A DNA stretch of 64,000 nt, from contig NZ_JACHHI010000006.1 in assembly GCF_014207605.1 (NCBI RefSeq), positions 28,270 through 92,269 on the forward strand. Reading direction: 5' to 3'. The first letter of the stretch is position 1; the number at the start of each line of letters is the position of its first letter. This DNA is from Negativicoccus succinicivorans. GTDB taxonomy: Bacteria > Bacillota > Negativicutes > Veillonellales > Negativicoccaceae. A program made the position numbers and the translations under genes. Positions 25,874 through 34,021 of this stretch are shown here, one piece after another. Under the pieces are notes generated by a model. It was not told where the DNA came from. It searched no databases and was given only the letters and a program-made list of their open reading frames with translations.

Positions 25874-26436
25874 TCCACTCCGTTTTCCGTGAGCAGCCGA
25901 TACGTCGCATGCAAGGGCAAACCGACCACATTGGTGTAACTTCCGGCGATGGCGGAGATCATCAATGCCGCCGTTCCCTGGATGGCGTAAGCGCCGGCCT
26001 TATCCGTCCATTCGATGCCGGCCAAATACGTTTCCAGCAACGCTTGCGGCCAAGGCTCCATTTTGACCTCAGTGGTCACCGACCGCGTGATCGCCTCGCC
26101 CGACGGAAGAAGCAACGCCAGTCCCGTAACGACATAGTGTGTCCGACCGCCGAGCGAGGTAAGCATAGCCTTCGCCATCTCCCGATCGCGCGGCTTGCCG
26201 AACACCGCATCATCGCAAACCACCAGCGTATCCGCGCCCAACACCGCCAACTGCGGCATGTGAGAGATCGCCGCGCCGGCGCGCGCTTTGCCAAGCGCCT
26301 GTTCTTGCACCAAGGCCGCCGGGGCATGCTCGCTTTGGTTGCGTTCCCGGTACTCCGGCGTAATCACGGTAAAATGAGCGCCCGCTTTTGTCAGCAGCTG
26401 TTTACGGCGCGGTGATGCCGATGCCAAAATCCACAT
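25867..26436 (-). CDS. maf: Maf-type nucleotide pyrophosphatase
   Basis: A 189-residue house-cleaning enzyme that hydrolyses non-canonical nucleoside triphosphates such as dTTP/UTP analogues. It starts with the signature ILASASPRRKQLL, has the catalytic-base region GADTLVV (Asp69) and the second-site motif WTDKAGAYAIQG. The start is the ATG at 26436, preceded by GGAGGATCTG and sharing one base with the stop of the upstream gene; the longer frame to 26457 is not needed. Part of a tight five-gene unit with radC. Confidence 0.94.
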   Translation of the reverse strand: MWILASASPRRKQLLTKAGAHFTVITPEYRERNQSEHAPAALVQEQALGKARAGAAISHMPQLAVLGADTLVVCDDAVFGKPRDREMAKAMLTSLGGRTHYVVTGLALLLPSGEAITRSVTTEVKMEPWPQALLETYLAGIEWTDKAGAYAIQGTAALMISAIAGSYTNVVGLPLHATYRLLTENGVEW

Positions 26437-26705
26437 CAGATCCTCCGAAATACCCATACGGCAATAATCATGCCGATTACGCTTAATAAGTTCGGCGCAA
26501 ATCGAATGCCGAAATCAATTTCAAGTATCAAGAGATTTAAATGAATATTTTGCAGATCAAGCAAGGTATACTGCCGAACTAAGTACGGCATGATGCCGGA
26601 GAAGGAGACCGACCCCAGAAGATCCGCCAAAATCCCGCCCAAAAGCGCTCCGACAAAAAGGAACAAAAGCAGCATTAAGATGCCGCGAGTACCGCTCCAA
26701 CGCAT
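26436..26705 (-). CDS. DUF4321-type small membrane protein
   Basis: An 89-residue protein with hydrophobic segments at about residues 8-30 and 62-85 (LLLFLFVGALLGGILADLLG near the N terminus). This matches the DUF4321 family, which in Firmicutes is found just upstream of maf. Both ends overlap neighbours by a single base (TGATG), showing translational coupling. Function unknown. Confidence 0.8.
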   Translation of the reverse strand: MRWSGTRGILMLLLFLFVGALLGGILADLLGSVSFSGIMPYLVRQYTLLDLQNIHLNLLILEIDFGIRFAPNLLSVIGMIIAVWVFRRI

Positions 26706-27412
26706 CACTTCGCCTGCTTTCTTGCGGCTTTCAAACGCTCGACTTCATCCATACGTTTGCTTTCGTCCAAAAGCACATGGTAGGTGGTTTCCTCTTCGGT
26801 GATCCCCACCCGCCCCGGCAAGTATTCATTCAAGCCGAGCAAAAATTGCGGTTCCGCTTTGAACAACGCGCGACCGAATTGCGGTTTTTTACCCGGCCGC
26901 GGAATTTTACAGAATAGAGCGTACAACGGGCGGGAATCCAAAAGCGAATACCAACGCCATTTGTAGCGGAACTTCACGTTATTCGCGACCCGCGCTTTGT
27001 GCGTATGTACCCCGTAAAGACAGTCGTACGGAATTTCCGTGCGATGCGTGCGAAACCAGGTGCGATATTCACAAATCAGCGCCGTATCGGTCAAACGCAA
27101 ATGGTAACTGGTAAGCGCCTGCCCCAGCAAATAGTAGATCGCGAACAACACGAAAATAATGCTCGCGTAATCGATGCTCCCCCAGAAACTTTGCGTCGCC
27201 TGATAATGATCCATCATGCGCCCCAGATCCCAGATGAAAAATACCGCCACCAAAAAAGCGACGCCGAGCACCGGCCAACGACTGCCCGAATTGTCCGACT
27301 CATCTTCATAAATAGGATCACCTACCACCGATAATATCTGTTTGGGAAAAACGGGATTGGCCGTCGTCCCGCGACGTTCTTCCGTCATTTCCGGTTCCCC
27401 ATTTTGATTCAT
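26705..27412 (-). CDS. Membrane protein with two helices and a PH-like cytoplasmic part, unknown function
   Basis: A 235-residue protein: a hydrophilic N-terminal tail of about 45 residues, two membrane segments (about 47-67 and 80-102), then a strand-rich basic domain (residues 105-180, including YRTWFRTHRTEIPYDCLYGV) that resembles bacterial PH-type domains, and a charged tail. The start is the ATG at 27412 with AAAAGGAGAATAGC; the longer frame to 27469 is weaker. It is coupled to the DUF4321 gene by a one-base overlap. The PH-like assignment is by pattern only. Confidence 0.6.
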   Translation of the reverse strand: MNQNGEPEMTEERRGTTANPVFPKQILSVVGDPIYEDESDNSGSRWPVLGVAFLVAVFFIWDLGRMMDHYQATQSFWGSIDYASIIFVLFAIYYLLGQALTSYHLRLTDTALICEYRTWFRTHRTEIPYDCLYGVHTHKARVANNVKFRYKWRWYSLLDSRPLYALFCKIPRPGKKPQFGRALFKAEPQFLLGLNEYLPGRVGITEEETTYHVLLDESKRMDEVERLKAARKQAK

Positions 27413-27413
27413 G

Positions 27414-28142
27414 CTATTCTCCTTTTCCCGCTGCCGGGTGCATAGGCGGCTCTTCCGTATCCGCTTCATCTAACAGTTGTTGAAATGCATCCGCCGGGAT
27501 TAATTCCGGCAACGCCCGCCACGGCTCATACCCTTGCAGTTTTTCCAAACTGCGTGAACCGGTAGCAACCGCAATCGTATACGCGCCGATTTTTTTGCCG
27601 CATTGAATATCGTGCTCCGTGTCACCGATGATAAATATTTTTTCCAGTTCCGCGCCCCACTTGGACCGCGCCAACGCGCCGGCGCGCCGCGCGACATCAA
27701 TACGATTGAAATCATCGCCGGCGAAGCCGCTGTGATCGAAATCGAAATAGCTCGCCAAACCGTAATGGGTGAGCTTGAGTTCCGCGCCGCGACGACTGTT
27801 GCCCGTCAAGAGCAACTGATCATAATTGGGCATGCCGCTGAAATACGCCAGCAATTCTTTGACATACGGCAGAGTTTTTCCTTTCGTTTCCTGCATATAG
27901 TAGAGCAGCGTTTCTTCGTATTGACGGCTGAATTGATGTACGTCGTCAAGCGTCGGTTCTTTTTGCAGCGCGTGCCGCAAAATTTCACGACAGATAAAAT
28001 TATCCGTGCGTCCCCCCGCATCAAATCGCGGTAACGTCGCATCCGGTCCCATCATTTCCGTCAACGTATGCTCAATCGCAAGAAAGCCGGCATGGCCGGT
28101 ATACACAAGCGTCTGGTCAATATCCCAAAAAAGTACGTTCAT
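27414..28142 (-). CDS. HAD-superfamily hydrolase
   Basis: A 242-residue haloacid-dehalogenase-type phosphatase with motif I DIDQTL (Asp7 nucleophile, Asp9), an alpha-helical cap (residues 20-100), motif II LLTGNS and motif IV GDTEHD. The cap size and layout resemble phosphoglycolate phosphatase and related enzymes; the substrate is not known. The start is the ATG at 28142 after GGGGAGG. First gene of the five-gene unit that ends with radC; an extended -10 box (TGATATAAT) lies at 28197-28205. Confidence 0.88.
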   Translation of the reverse strand: MNVLFWDIDQTLVYTGHAGFLAIEHTLTEMMGPDATLPRFDAGGRTDNFICREILRHALQKEPTLDDVHQFSRQYEETLLYYMQETKGKTLPYVKELLAYFSGMPNYDQLLLTGNSRRGAELKLTHYGLASYFDFDHSGFAGDDFNRIDVARRAGALARSKWGAELEKIFIIGDTEHDIQCGKKIGAYTIAVATGSRSLEKLQGYEPWRALPELIPADAFQQLLDEADTEEPPMHPAAGKGE

Positions 28143-28283
28143 GCCATTCCTCCCCATCGATTGGTGGTGTTACGGAAGATAATATCTCATTTATTTATTA
28201 TATCATACTTAAATACCGATCATCGCCCGTGAATCGGCAAAAATAAAGGTGCACAATGTGAATTTACGACGCGGATACGATCA

Positions 28284-28315
28284 AAAAAAGACATGCGGAT
28301 GCATGTCTTTTTTTA
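28284..28315. terminator. Terminator behind the thrS unit (bidirectional)
   Basis: A-run, stem AGACATGC/GCATGTCT with 4-nt loop, T-run, directly after the HutP-like gene that ends at 28319. Confidence 0.88.
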
Positions 28316-28318
28316 TTT

Positions 28319-28750
28319 TCAGATATTGTCATACACGGCGCGATGCCCGATGCCCGCCACCACTTCGTTAAAGTGCAGCACGCCGACGGTGCCGTAAATA
28401 GCGACAACGAGATGATCGCCTTTGCGGGCAATGGCGATTTTACCACCGATATTTTGGCCGAGCGCTTTCATTTTAATCGCCTCGACCGCCGACTGGACCG
28501 CGCCGACGACCGCTCCTTCACCGACGTGGGTATCGGAAACAATACCCGTACGCTGGGCGGCTACCACCGTATGCTCAATCAGTTTGGGTAAAATCGTGAT
28601 AAACACGCCGCCGAAATCCACCGCCGCCGTTTTAAACCCGGCCTCGGAAAATTCTTTACGCAATGTGTTTTCTTCCGCGCGCGAAGACGTGAGCGCCAAC
28701 TTCATGGCCACACGACCGACGTCACTGCTGGAATATTCATGGGTACCCAT
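28319..28750 (-). CDS. HutP-like RNA-binding protein
   Basis: A 143-residue protein whose C-terminal half follows the HutP family pattern (LVVAIYGTVGVLHFNEVVAGIGH, given here in two overlapping parts: YGTVGV and GIGHRAV). In Bacillus, HutP binds histidine and magnesium and prevents termination in the hut leader mRNA. The family C-terminal metal His seems conserved (GIGH), but the two helix histidines of the Bacillus protein are replaced by glycines, so histidine sensing is doubtful. It lies 8 bp after thrS and before a terminator, so it should be co-transcribed with thrS under T-box control. Confidence 0.65.
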   Translation of the reverse strand: MGTHEYSSSDVGRVAMKLALTSSRAEENTLRKEFSEAGFKTAAVDFGGVFITILPKLIEHTVVAAQRTGIVSDTHVGEGAVVGAVQSAVEAIKMKALGQNIGGKIAIARKGDHLVVAIYGTVGVLHFNEVVAGIGHRAVYDNI

Positions 28751-28758
28751 AAGCGACC

Positions 28759-30666
28759 TCAGCCTTGCCGTTCGCGAACCGCTTTCTGCAAGTCCGCGAT
28801 AAAATCTTGCAGCGCCACATCGTTGGTTTCTTCGCCCGCGCGGTTGCGGATCGAAATCGACTGCGCTTCCACTTCTTTATCGCCCAGGATCAACATGTAC
28901 GGTACTTTTTCCAGTTGCGCGCCGCGGATTTTGTAACCGAGTTTTTCGTTGCGTGCATCCGCCTGCGCCCGCAATCCCGCCTGATTGAGTTGACGAGCTA
29001 CTTCGTTGGCGTATTCCAGATGACGCTCCGCGACCGGAATGACCTTCACCTGTACCGGCGCGAGCCAAACCGGGAATTTGCCGGCGTAGTGTTCAATCAA
29101 AATGCCGATGAAGCGTTCGATACTTCCGAAACCGGCGCGGTGAATCATGACCGGACGATGTTTTTCGCCATCTTCGCCGATATAGGTCATGTCAAAACGT
29201 TCCGGCATCTGCATATCTAACTGGATCGTGCCGCACTGCCAGGTACGTCCGAGCGAATCTTGAATGTGGAAGTCCAGTTTCGGTCCGTAGAACGCGCCGT
29301 CGCCGGGGTTGATCTTGTACGATACGCCCGCGGATTCGATCGCATCATGCAACACGGTCGTCGCTAGCTCCCACAGATCATCATCGCCCATCGAATCTTC
29401 CGGACGCGTGGAGAGTTCCACGTGGTATTCCAAACCGAAAGCGGAGTAAATCCGATCAAAAAGTTCGAGGACTTTCAGTACTTCTTCTTTCATCTGGCTC
29501 GGCAAAATGAACAAATGCGCATCGTCCTGCGTGAAGCAGCGAACGCGGAACAGACCGTGCAACGCGCCGCTCATTTCATGACGATGAACCAAGCCGAGCT
29601 CGGCGACCCGCAACGGGAAATCGCGGTAGCTCTTCGGCGAATCCTTGTAGTACAGGATACCGCCCGGGCAGTTCATCGGTTTGATCGCGTAATCTTCTTC
29701 ATCAATCTGCGTGAAGTACATGTTGTCACGGTAATGATCCCAGTGACCGGAGCGCACCCACAGATCGCGATTCAAAATCACCGGAGTGGAAATTTCATCG
29801 TAGCCGTATTCGTGATGCAGCTCCCGCCAAAAGGCCAGCAGCTCGTTGCGCAAAACCATTCCTTTCGGATGGAAAAACGGGAAGCCCGGGCCTTCCGGCT
29901 GGAAGCTGAACAAATCAAGTTCTTTGCCCAATTTACGATGATCACGGCGTTCCGCTTCCGCCAACACGAACAGGTAGTGATCCAATTCTTCCTGGCTGCC
30001 GAAGGCGGTACCGTAGACACGCTGCAGCATTTTATTTTTTTCATCGCCGCGCCAGTAGGCGCCCGCGACGCTCATCAGTTTGAACGCTTTGACCTTGCCG
30101 GTCGAAACGACGTGCGGGCCCGCGCAAAGGTCGGTAAATTCGCCCTGCGTGTAGAAGGTAATGGTTTCGTTCGCCGGCAGATCGCGGATCAGTTCTTCTT
30201 TATAAATTTCTCCCTCGGCTTTGAAATGTTCCATCGCCGCGTCGCGTTTCATCACTTCACGCACGAGTTTGTGGTTTTCTTTCACGATCTTTTTCATTTC
30301 TTTTTCGATCGCGGGGAAATCTTCCGGCGAGAACACATGCTCGGTGTCCATGTCGTAGTAAAAGCCGTTATCGATCGCCGGTCCGATCGCGAGTTTCGTA
30401 TCCGGCCACAGGCGCAAAATCGCCTGCGCCATAATATGCGCCGCCGTATGACGGATCGCGTGCAGGCCTTCGGGGCTCGCACCGTCAAAAAATTCGACGT
30501 GCGCGCCGTCGACGACCGGACGCGATAAGTCCGTCAACTCACCGTCGACTTTCGCGACAACCATTTTTTTCGCCATGCTGTTGCTGATCGCTTTCGCGAC
30601 ATCCAGCCAGCTGCTTTCGTTTGCTACCTCGCGCACGCTGCCGTCCGCCAAATGGATTTTTGCCAT
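28759..30666 (-). CDS. thrS: Threonyl-tRNA synthetase
   Basis: A 635-residue class II synthetase that charges tRNA-Thr. Order of domains: N-terminal TGS (about 1-60), editing domain with the HIMAQAILRLW helix, catalytic core with class II motifs (MNCPGGILYYKDSPKSYRD holds the zinc Cys; RVRCFTQDDAHLF is motif 2) and the C-terminal anticodon-binding domain. The start is the ATG at 30666 after AAAAGGAGCAGATACT; the frame is open to 30735 through the T-box terminator but that part is not translated. Expression is controlled by the T-box leader. Confidence 0.97.
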   Translation of the reverse strand: MAKIHLADGSVREVANESSWLDVAKAISNSMAKKMVVAKVDGELTDLSRPVVDGAHVEFFDGASPEGLHAIRHTAAHIMAQAILRLWPDTKLAIGPAIDNGFYYDMDTEHVFSPEDFPAIEKEMKKIVKENHKLVREVMKRDAAMEHFKAEGEIYKEELIRDLPANETITFYTQGEFTDLCAGPHVVSTGKVKAFKLMSVAGAYWRGDEKNKMLQRVYGTAFGSQEELDHYLFVLAEAERRDHRKLGKELDLFSFQPEGPGFPFFHPKGMVLRNELLAFWRELHHEYGYDEISTPVILNRDLWVRSGHWDHYRDNMYFTQIDEEDYAIKPMNCPGGILYYKDSPKSYRDFPLRVAELGLVHRHEMSGALHGLFRVRCFTQDDAHLFILPSQMKEEVLKVLELFDRIYSAFGLEYHVELSTRPEDSMGDDDLWELATTVLHDAIESAGVSYKINPGDGAFYGPKLDFHIQDSLGRTWQCGTIQLDMQMPERFDMTYIGEDGEKHRPVMIHRAGFGSIERFIGILIEHYAGKFPVWLAPVQVKVIPVAERHLEYANEVARQLNQAGLRAQADARNEKLGYKIRGAQLEKVPYMLILGDKEVEAQSISIRNRAGEETNDVALQDFIADLQKAVRERQG

Positions 30667-30685
30667 AGTATCTGCTCCTTTTGCA

Positions 30686-30924
30686 ATAAAAAAACTTTCG
30701 CCCCTAATGGGACGAAAGTTAATTCGCGGTTCCACCCAAGTTAATCCGTACGGATTCTCTCGATCGTGATAACGGGTCAGCCCGGCCGTTCATTTCCGAA
30801 CGGCGACTCCAAGGCGGTAACAATCACTGTGGTAACGAGCGCTTGCAGCCGTGACGCTCTTCTCTTGAGTTACCTGGCAATGACGGTCATGTCCTTTTCG
30901 TGGTCATTGAAATCTTTTGATATT
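30686..30924 (-). ncRNA. T-box riboswitch of thrS
   Basis: The minus strand has the T-box core GGGTGGAACCGCG (30725-30737) followed by the terminator AACTTTCG...CGAAAGTT with T-run (30686-30720). About 190 nt upstream form the stem I region with AGAGAAGAG and several hairpins. Uncharged tRNA-Thr should bind and favour the antiterminator. The exact specifier codon was not resolved; an ACC occurs in GTTACC near 30830. Confidence 0.92.
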
Positions 30925-30930
30925 GTCAGT

Positions 30931-30959
30931 ATTGTACGTCTATTTCTGTGATTTGTCAA
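30931..30959 (-). promoter_or_regulatory. Promoter of the thrS T-box
   Basis: TTGACA (30954-30959) and TACAAT (30931-30936), 17-nt spacer. The -35 box lies inside the last codons of the upstream CofE-like gene. Confidence 0.88.
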
Positions 30960-31665
30960 GCGGCGGCAATGGCGGCGGTAATGTATCGGTGAACGAATCT
31001 TGCGGAAGTGTCGGACGTGCTTTGCCGCCGGAGTAGTTTTGAATGACGACAATCGGTGTTTTTTGGCTGGCGTTGCCGAACGGATTATCAATCAAAAGTT
31101 GCGCGATTTCCTGCGCGTCGATGCCTTTGCTCGTGCCCAGTACCGCGCTTCTTTTCAAATCATTCACATCCGCAATCACGGCGCCGTGGCAACCGAGGCG
31201 GTCAGCGATTTCATCGCAAACCTCATCCGTTTCATCCGGACCGTACACGATGCATTTGTCAAACGGAGGCATCGTTCCCGTGACATCGTCAACCAGGGAC
31301 GCCTGCCGGCAGTGCGCATACCATACGCCGCGTTTGCCGAACAGTTTCGCGATAAAGCCGACGATGAACCAAAAAAGCATGCGCCATTCGCCTTCCGCGT
31401 TCATCGCGGCCTGCATACCGTAAATCGTCGACATCGAACCTTCCGCCGGCACAAAGCGATTCATCAGTCGCGCCTGCCAGGAAACTTTCAAATCTTCCGG
31501 ACGTACATAGCGGCCCTGCGTGATCGCGACTACGCTTTCCGCCACGCACACCACATCATGCGGCCCGATCAAAAAATGTCCGTACTCATATACGGCATCG
31601 ACAATGTCGTCCGCCGCCGTCAAAATACGCGTCGGGATCGGGATGAGTTTCATCTGTTCGTTCAT
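30940..31665 (-). CDS. CofE-like (F420-0:gamma-glutamyl ligase family) protein
   Basis: A 241-residue protein of the F420-0:L-glutamate ligase family (PTRILTAADDIVDAVYEY at the N terminus, DVVCVAESVVAITQGR, then GHDVxx-type core replaced by CHGAVIADVNDLKRSAVLG). True CofE adds glutamate to coenzyme F420-0, but nothing else of F420 biosynthesis is visible and these anaerobes are not known to make F420, so the reaction is likely different. The C terminus is Pro-rich. It overlaps the upstream membrane-anchored gene by one base, which suggests the two act together. Confidence 0.75.
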   Translation of the reverse strand: MNEQMKLIPIPTRILTAADDIVDAVYEYGHFLIGPHDVVCVAESVVAITQGRYVRPEDLKVSWQARLMNRFVPAEGSMSTIYGMQAAMNAEGEWRMLFWFIVGFIAKLFGKRGVWYAHCRQASLVDDVTGTMPPFDKCIVYGPDETDEVCDEIADRLGCHGAVIADVNDLKRSAVLGTSKGIDAQEIAQLLIDNPFGNASQKTPIVVIQNYSGGKARPTLPQDSFTDTLPPPLPPLDKSQK

Positions 31666-32261
31666 CAGCGTACCCCTTTCTCCTGCAACAGCGCCTGGCG
31701 CAAATGCGTGCCGGAAACAAGGAAGCGGGTGCGTTCATAACGGGCATCGCTGCGTCCGTACACGTAGTAAAGTACATCGATCGGAAATTCTCCAAGATCA
31801 CCGATGGCGGTAGCGATCGGACCCTCCAATGAACGTAAAGTAACGACAATGGTCAAGAGAGCGTCTTTTTTACGCGGCACAAGGTACGCTTCCCAATATC
31901 CATCATCGCGAGGTTCATCCGCTCGCGATAAGCAGGCGTCGACGCGTAATGACGGATACTGTTCTCGCGGCAAGTAGGCGCGCGGAAAGCAATCCATCAC
32001 GGTCCCCTGTTGACGACCGATATTGCGCAATGCCGCTTCGATCGTAAACGTCACTTCCGTCGGCGTCACCTTCGTAACGACCAGCGGCGGCTGCGGAACG
32101 GCGCGACGATAGCCTTTGCGTTCACCGCGACGCGCGCCGGGGAAGAACACCTTCCACTTCGCATCGCCCTGCCGCGCCGCATGCAGCGCCGCCAGCAGCT
32201 GCACGACGGCGATAATAACAAGAACGGCAATAATTACATTTAATAAATAATAGCCCCACAT
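31665..32261 (-). CDS. Membrane-anchored protein of unknown function
   Basis: A 198-residue protein with one N-terminal membrane helix (residues 4-28, MWGYYLLNVIIAVLVIIAVV) and a strand-rich soluble domain of about 150 residues with no recognised family. A long signal anchor without a cleavage site suggests it stays in the inner membrane. It is translationally coupled (TGATG) to the CofE-like gene and follows murI by 7 bp. Confidence 0.6.
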   Translation of the reverse strand: MWGYYLLNVIIAVLVIIAVVQLLAALHAARQGDAKWKVFFPGARRGERKGYRRAVPQPPLVVTKVTPTEVTFTIEAALRNIGRQQGTVMDCFPRAYLPREQYPSLRVDACLSRADEPRDDGYWEAYLVPRKKDALLTIVVTLRSLEGPIATAIGDLGEFPIDVLYYVYGRSDARYERTRFLVSGTHLRQALLQEKGVR

Positions 32262-32268
32262 TTTTGCT

Positions 32269-33012
32269 TCACTCCTCGATCGTCACTTGACGGGCCGTGG
32301 CGTTCGGTCCGAATAAGCGGAAAACCCACATGGCCGCACAGCCTTCCTGCGTAAATGTATACTCCGTTCGACCGTCACCTTGCGACTGCTCGCCCAACGC
32401 GTGACGAGCCGCTTTCGCTGTCGCCTGCGCCGGGTCAATGAATCGGCACGCCGGCGAAAGTTTCTGCCAATCGTTTAGGACCAGCGGATAATGCGTGCAG
32501 CCGAGAATCGCCGCGTCACATTCAGAAAGCAACGAACGGCATTCTTCCAGCAGCTGTTCGATCTCTTCACGGCGATAGTGTTCAATGGCCGAGGCCAAGC
32601 CGGGACAGGCGTGCGTCACCACATCCACCGCCGGATAACGTTCGGCTAACGATTGTTGGTACGTTCCCTTGGCGATCGTCGCCGGCGTCGCCAACACAGC
32701 CACGCGTTTTTCCGTAGGTAACAACGCCACGTCCGTCTGCATGCCGATCACCGGTATGGGCAGCTCGTGTCGCAGCAAATCCAGCGCCTGTACCGTAATC
32801 GTATTGCAAGCTACCACCAGTCCCGTCACTTCATGCGCCAACAACCATTTCCCCAACTGCAGAGAGTACTTTTTAATTTCCTCCGGCGATCGTGTACCGT
32901 AGGGATTGCGCGCGGTATCGCCCAAGTAGAAAAAATCCGCCTGCGGCATCGCCTGACGCAGCTCTTTCAATACGGAAAGGCCGCCCACGCCGGAGTCGAT
33001 AACGCCGATCAT
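32269..33012 (-). CDS. murI: Glutamate racemase
   Basis: A 247-residue cofactor-independent racemase that makes D-glutamate for peptidoglycan. The N-terminal IGVIDSGVGGLSVLKEL and the two catalytic cysteines are present: Cys69 in VVACNTIT and Cys172 in LGCTHYPLV. The start overlaps the end of the thioesterase gene by four bases. The C-terminal tail (about 20 residues after the core) is slightly longer than usual. Confidence 0.96.
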   Translation of the reverse strand: MIGVIDSGVGGLSVLKELRQAMPQADFFYLGDTARNPYGTRSPEEIKKYSLQLGKWLLAHEVTGLVVACNTITVQALDLLRHELPIPVIGMQTDVALLPTEKRVAVLATPATIAKGTYQQSLAERYPAVDVVTHACPGLASAIEHYRREEIEQLLEECRSLLSECDAAILGCTHYPLVLNDWQKLSPACRFIDPAQATAKAARHALGEQSQGDGRTEYTFTQEGCAAMWVFRLFGPNATARQVTIEE

Positions 33013-33428
33013 TCGGAATCTCCCGGTTCCATCATCGCCCGCAAACGATCATAGTATTTCATCGGCAGGCGCAAAATTTTGCCGGTTTGTACCGACGTAA
33101 AGGTGCCTTTCGTCTTGCCCGTGACGATCAACGTGCCGTCTTTCGGACGCACGATTTCATACGCGAAGACAATTTGCGCCCGCGTCAGCTTGATGAGTTT
33201 CGCATGAACTTCAAGCTCATCATCATAATACGATGAATGGTGGTAATCGACTTCCACATGTAAAATCGGAAAAACGATTTCATCACGCATCATGTCGCCG
33301 AGCGGAATGCCCGCCTGACGAAAAAATTCCACACGCGCGGCTTCAAACCACAAAATATAATTGGCATGGTGTGTGACCTGCATGCCGTCCGTGTGATAAA
33401 AACGTACCCGTACGGGGTAGGAAAACAT
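33009..33428 (-). CDS. Hotdog-fold acyl-CoA thioesterase (YbgC/FadM type)
   Basis: A 139-residue hotdog-fold enzyme that hydrolyses acyl-CoA esters. The active-site segment HTDGMQVTHHANYILWFEAA matches the YbgC pattern, with Asp next to the conserved His and Tyr positions. The start is taken as the ATG at 33428 (MFSYPVRVRF), which has AAAGGA 8 nt upstream; two earlier ATGs lie inside that site. Likely physiological substrates are unknown. Confidence 0.9.
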   Translation of the reverse strand: MFSYPVRVRFYHTDGMQVTHHANYILWFEAARVEFFRQAGIPLGDMMRDEIVFPILHVEVDYHHSSYYDDELEVHAKLIKLTRAQIVFAYEIVRPKDGTLIVTGKTKGTFTSVQTGKILRLPMKYYDRLRAMMEPGDSE

Positions 33429-33559
33429 AATCATCATCCTTTATTTCATATTCACATTCATAATACTATTTATTGTAGTCTCGCGCCCGCGTAATGTCAA
33501 AGCGGCTTGCCGTTTTGACGGCGCTTGCGTATACTAAAAACAAAAACGAGGAACTTGCC

Positions 33560-33712
33560 ATGATCATTATTTGCCCGTATTGCAAAAAAGAGCTAACCCT
33601 GTTTCAAAGCCAGGTAGAACGTCGACGCGGACGCATTCGCTGCGTCGGTTGCAGCGCCGTGATCCCCTATGATCTCGATAAGAAGAACAGATTAAAAAAA
33701 AACCACAAATAG
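33560..33712 (+). CDS. Small zinc-ribbon protein
   Basis: A 50-residue protein with two CxxC pairs, CPYC (about residues 5-8) and CVGC (about 30-33), separated by 22 residues: a zinc ribbon. The basic C terminus (DKKNRLKKNHK) suggests nucleic-acid contact. The start is the ATG at 33560 after ACGAGGAACTTGCC; the open frame begins earlier without a site. Last chromosomal gene before the prophage. Confidence 0.7.
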   Translation: MIIICPYCKKELTLFQSQVERRRGRIRCVGCSAVIPYDLDKKNRLKKNHK

Positions 33713-33739
33713 GCGTTTGTTGCGTATGGATCTTTCTTG

Positions 33740-33761
33740 TGGGGGAAAATTGGGGGAAAAT
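33740..33761. repeat. Tandem 11-bp repeat at the prophage edge, candidate att region
   Basis: TGGGGGAAAAT occurs twice head to tail (33740-33750 and 33751-33761). It lies between the last host-like gene and the first prophage gene. Short G-rich direct repeats like this occur near prophage ends, but the other end is outside the window, so the att assignment is an inference. Confidence 0.35.
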
Positions 33762-33771
33762 TATTTCAAAT

Positions 33772-33806
33772 AAAAAAGCGGAGCAGGTAAAAATCCTGCT
33801 CCTTTT
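33772..33806. terminator. Intrinsic terminator at the prophage edge
   Basis: A-run, stem GGAGCAGG/CCTGCTCC with a 7-nt loop, T-run. It can end the zinc-ribbon transcript on the plus strand and any late phage transcript on the minus strand. Confidence 0.85.
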
Positions 33807-33855
33807 TGATTTTGCACATCTCTAAATCAAGCTCTACTTTACCGCCTGCTTGTAT

Positions 33856-33968
33856 TTGACAACACTTATATATTCTGGTACTCTGGCTACCGATGGAGCT
33901 GGGGCGTGTACGTTACAAACCAGACCGAGACAAGCCATGATACAAATGTGTCATGGCTTGTTTTCTTT
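33856..33968 (+). ncRNA. Candidate small RNA gene at the prophage edge
   Basis: On the plus strand TTGACA (33856-33861) and TACTCT (33879-33884) with a 17-nt spacer are followed about 45 nt later by a strong terminator, CAAGCCATGA...TCATGGCTTG plus TTTTCTTT (33931-33968). No open frame of any length lies between, so a transcript of about 78 nt (from about 33891) is implied. It is antisense in direction to the late phage genes but does not overlap any of them. Confidence 0.45.
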
Positions 33969-33973
33969 ATGCG

Positions 33974-34017
33974 CTTTCAAGTAACTTTCGAGTAGCTTTC
34001 AAGTAACTTTCGAGTAA
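33974..34017. repeat. Four 11-bp tandem repeats
   Basis: The unit CTTTCRAGTAR is repeated four times without gaps, alternating CTTTCAAGTAA and CTTTCGAGTAG/A. It ends 4 bp before the stop codon side of the last lysis gene. It could be integrase arm-type sites, a protein-binding array or a slippage product. Confidence 0.7.
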
Positions 34018-34021
34018 CGGC

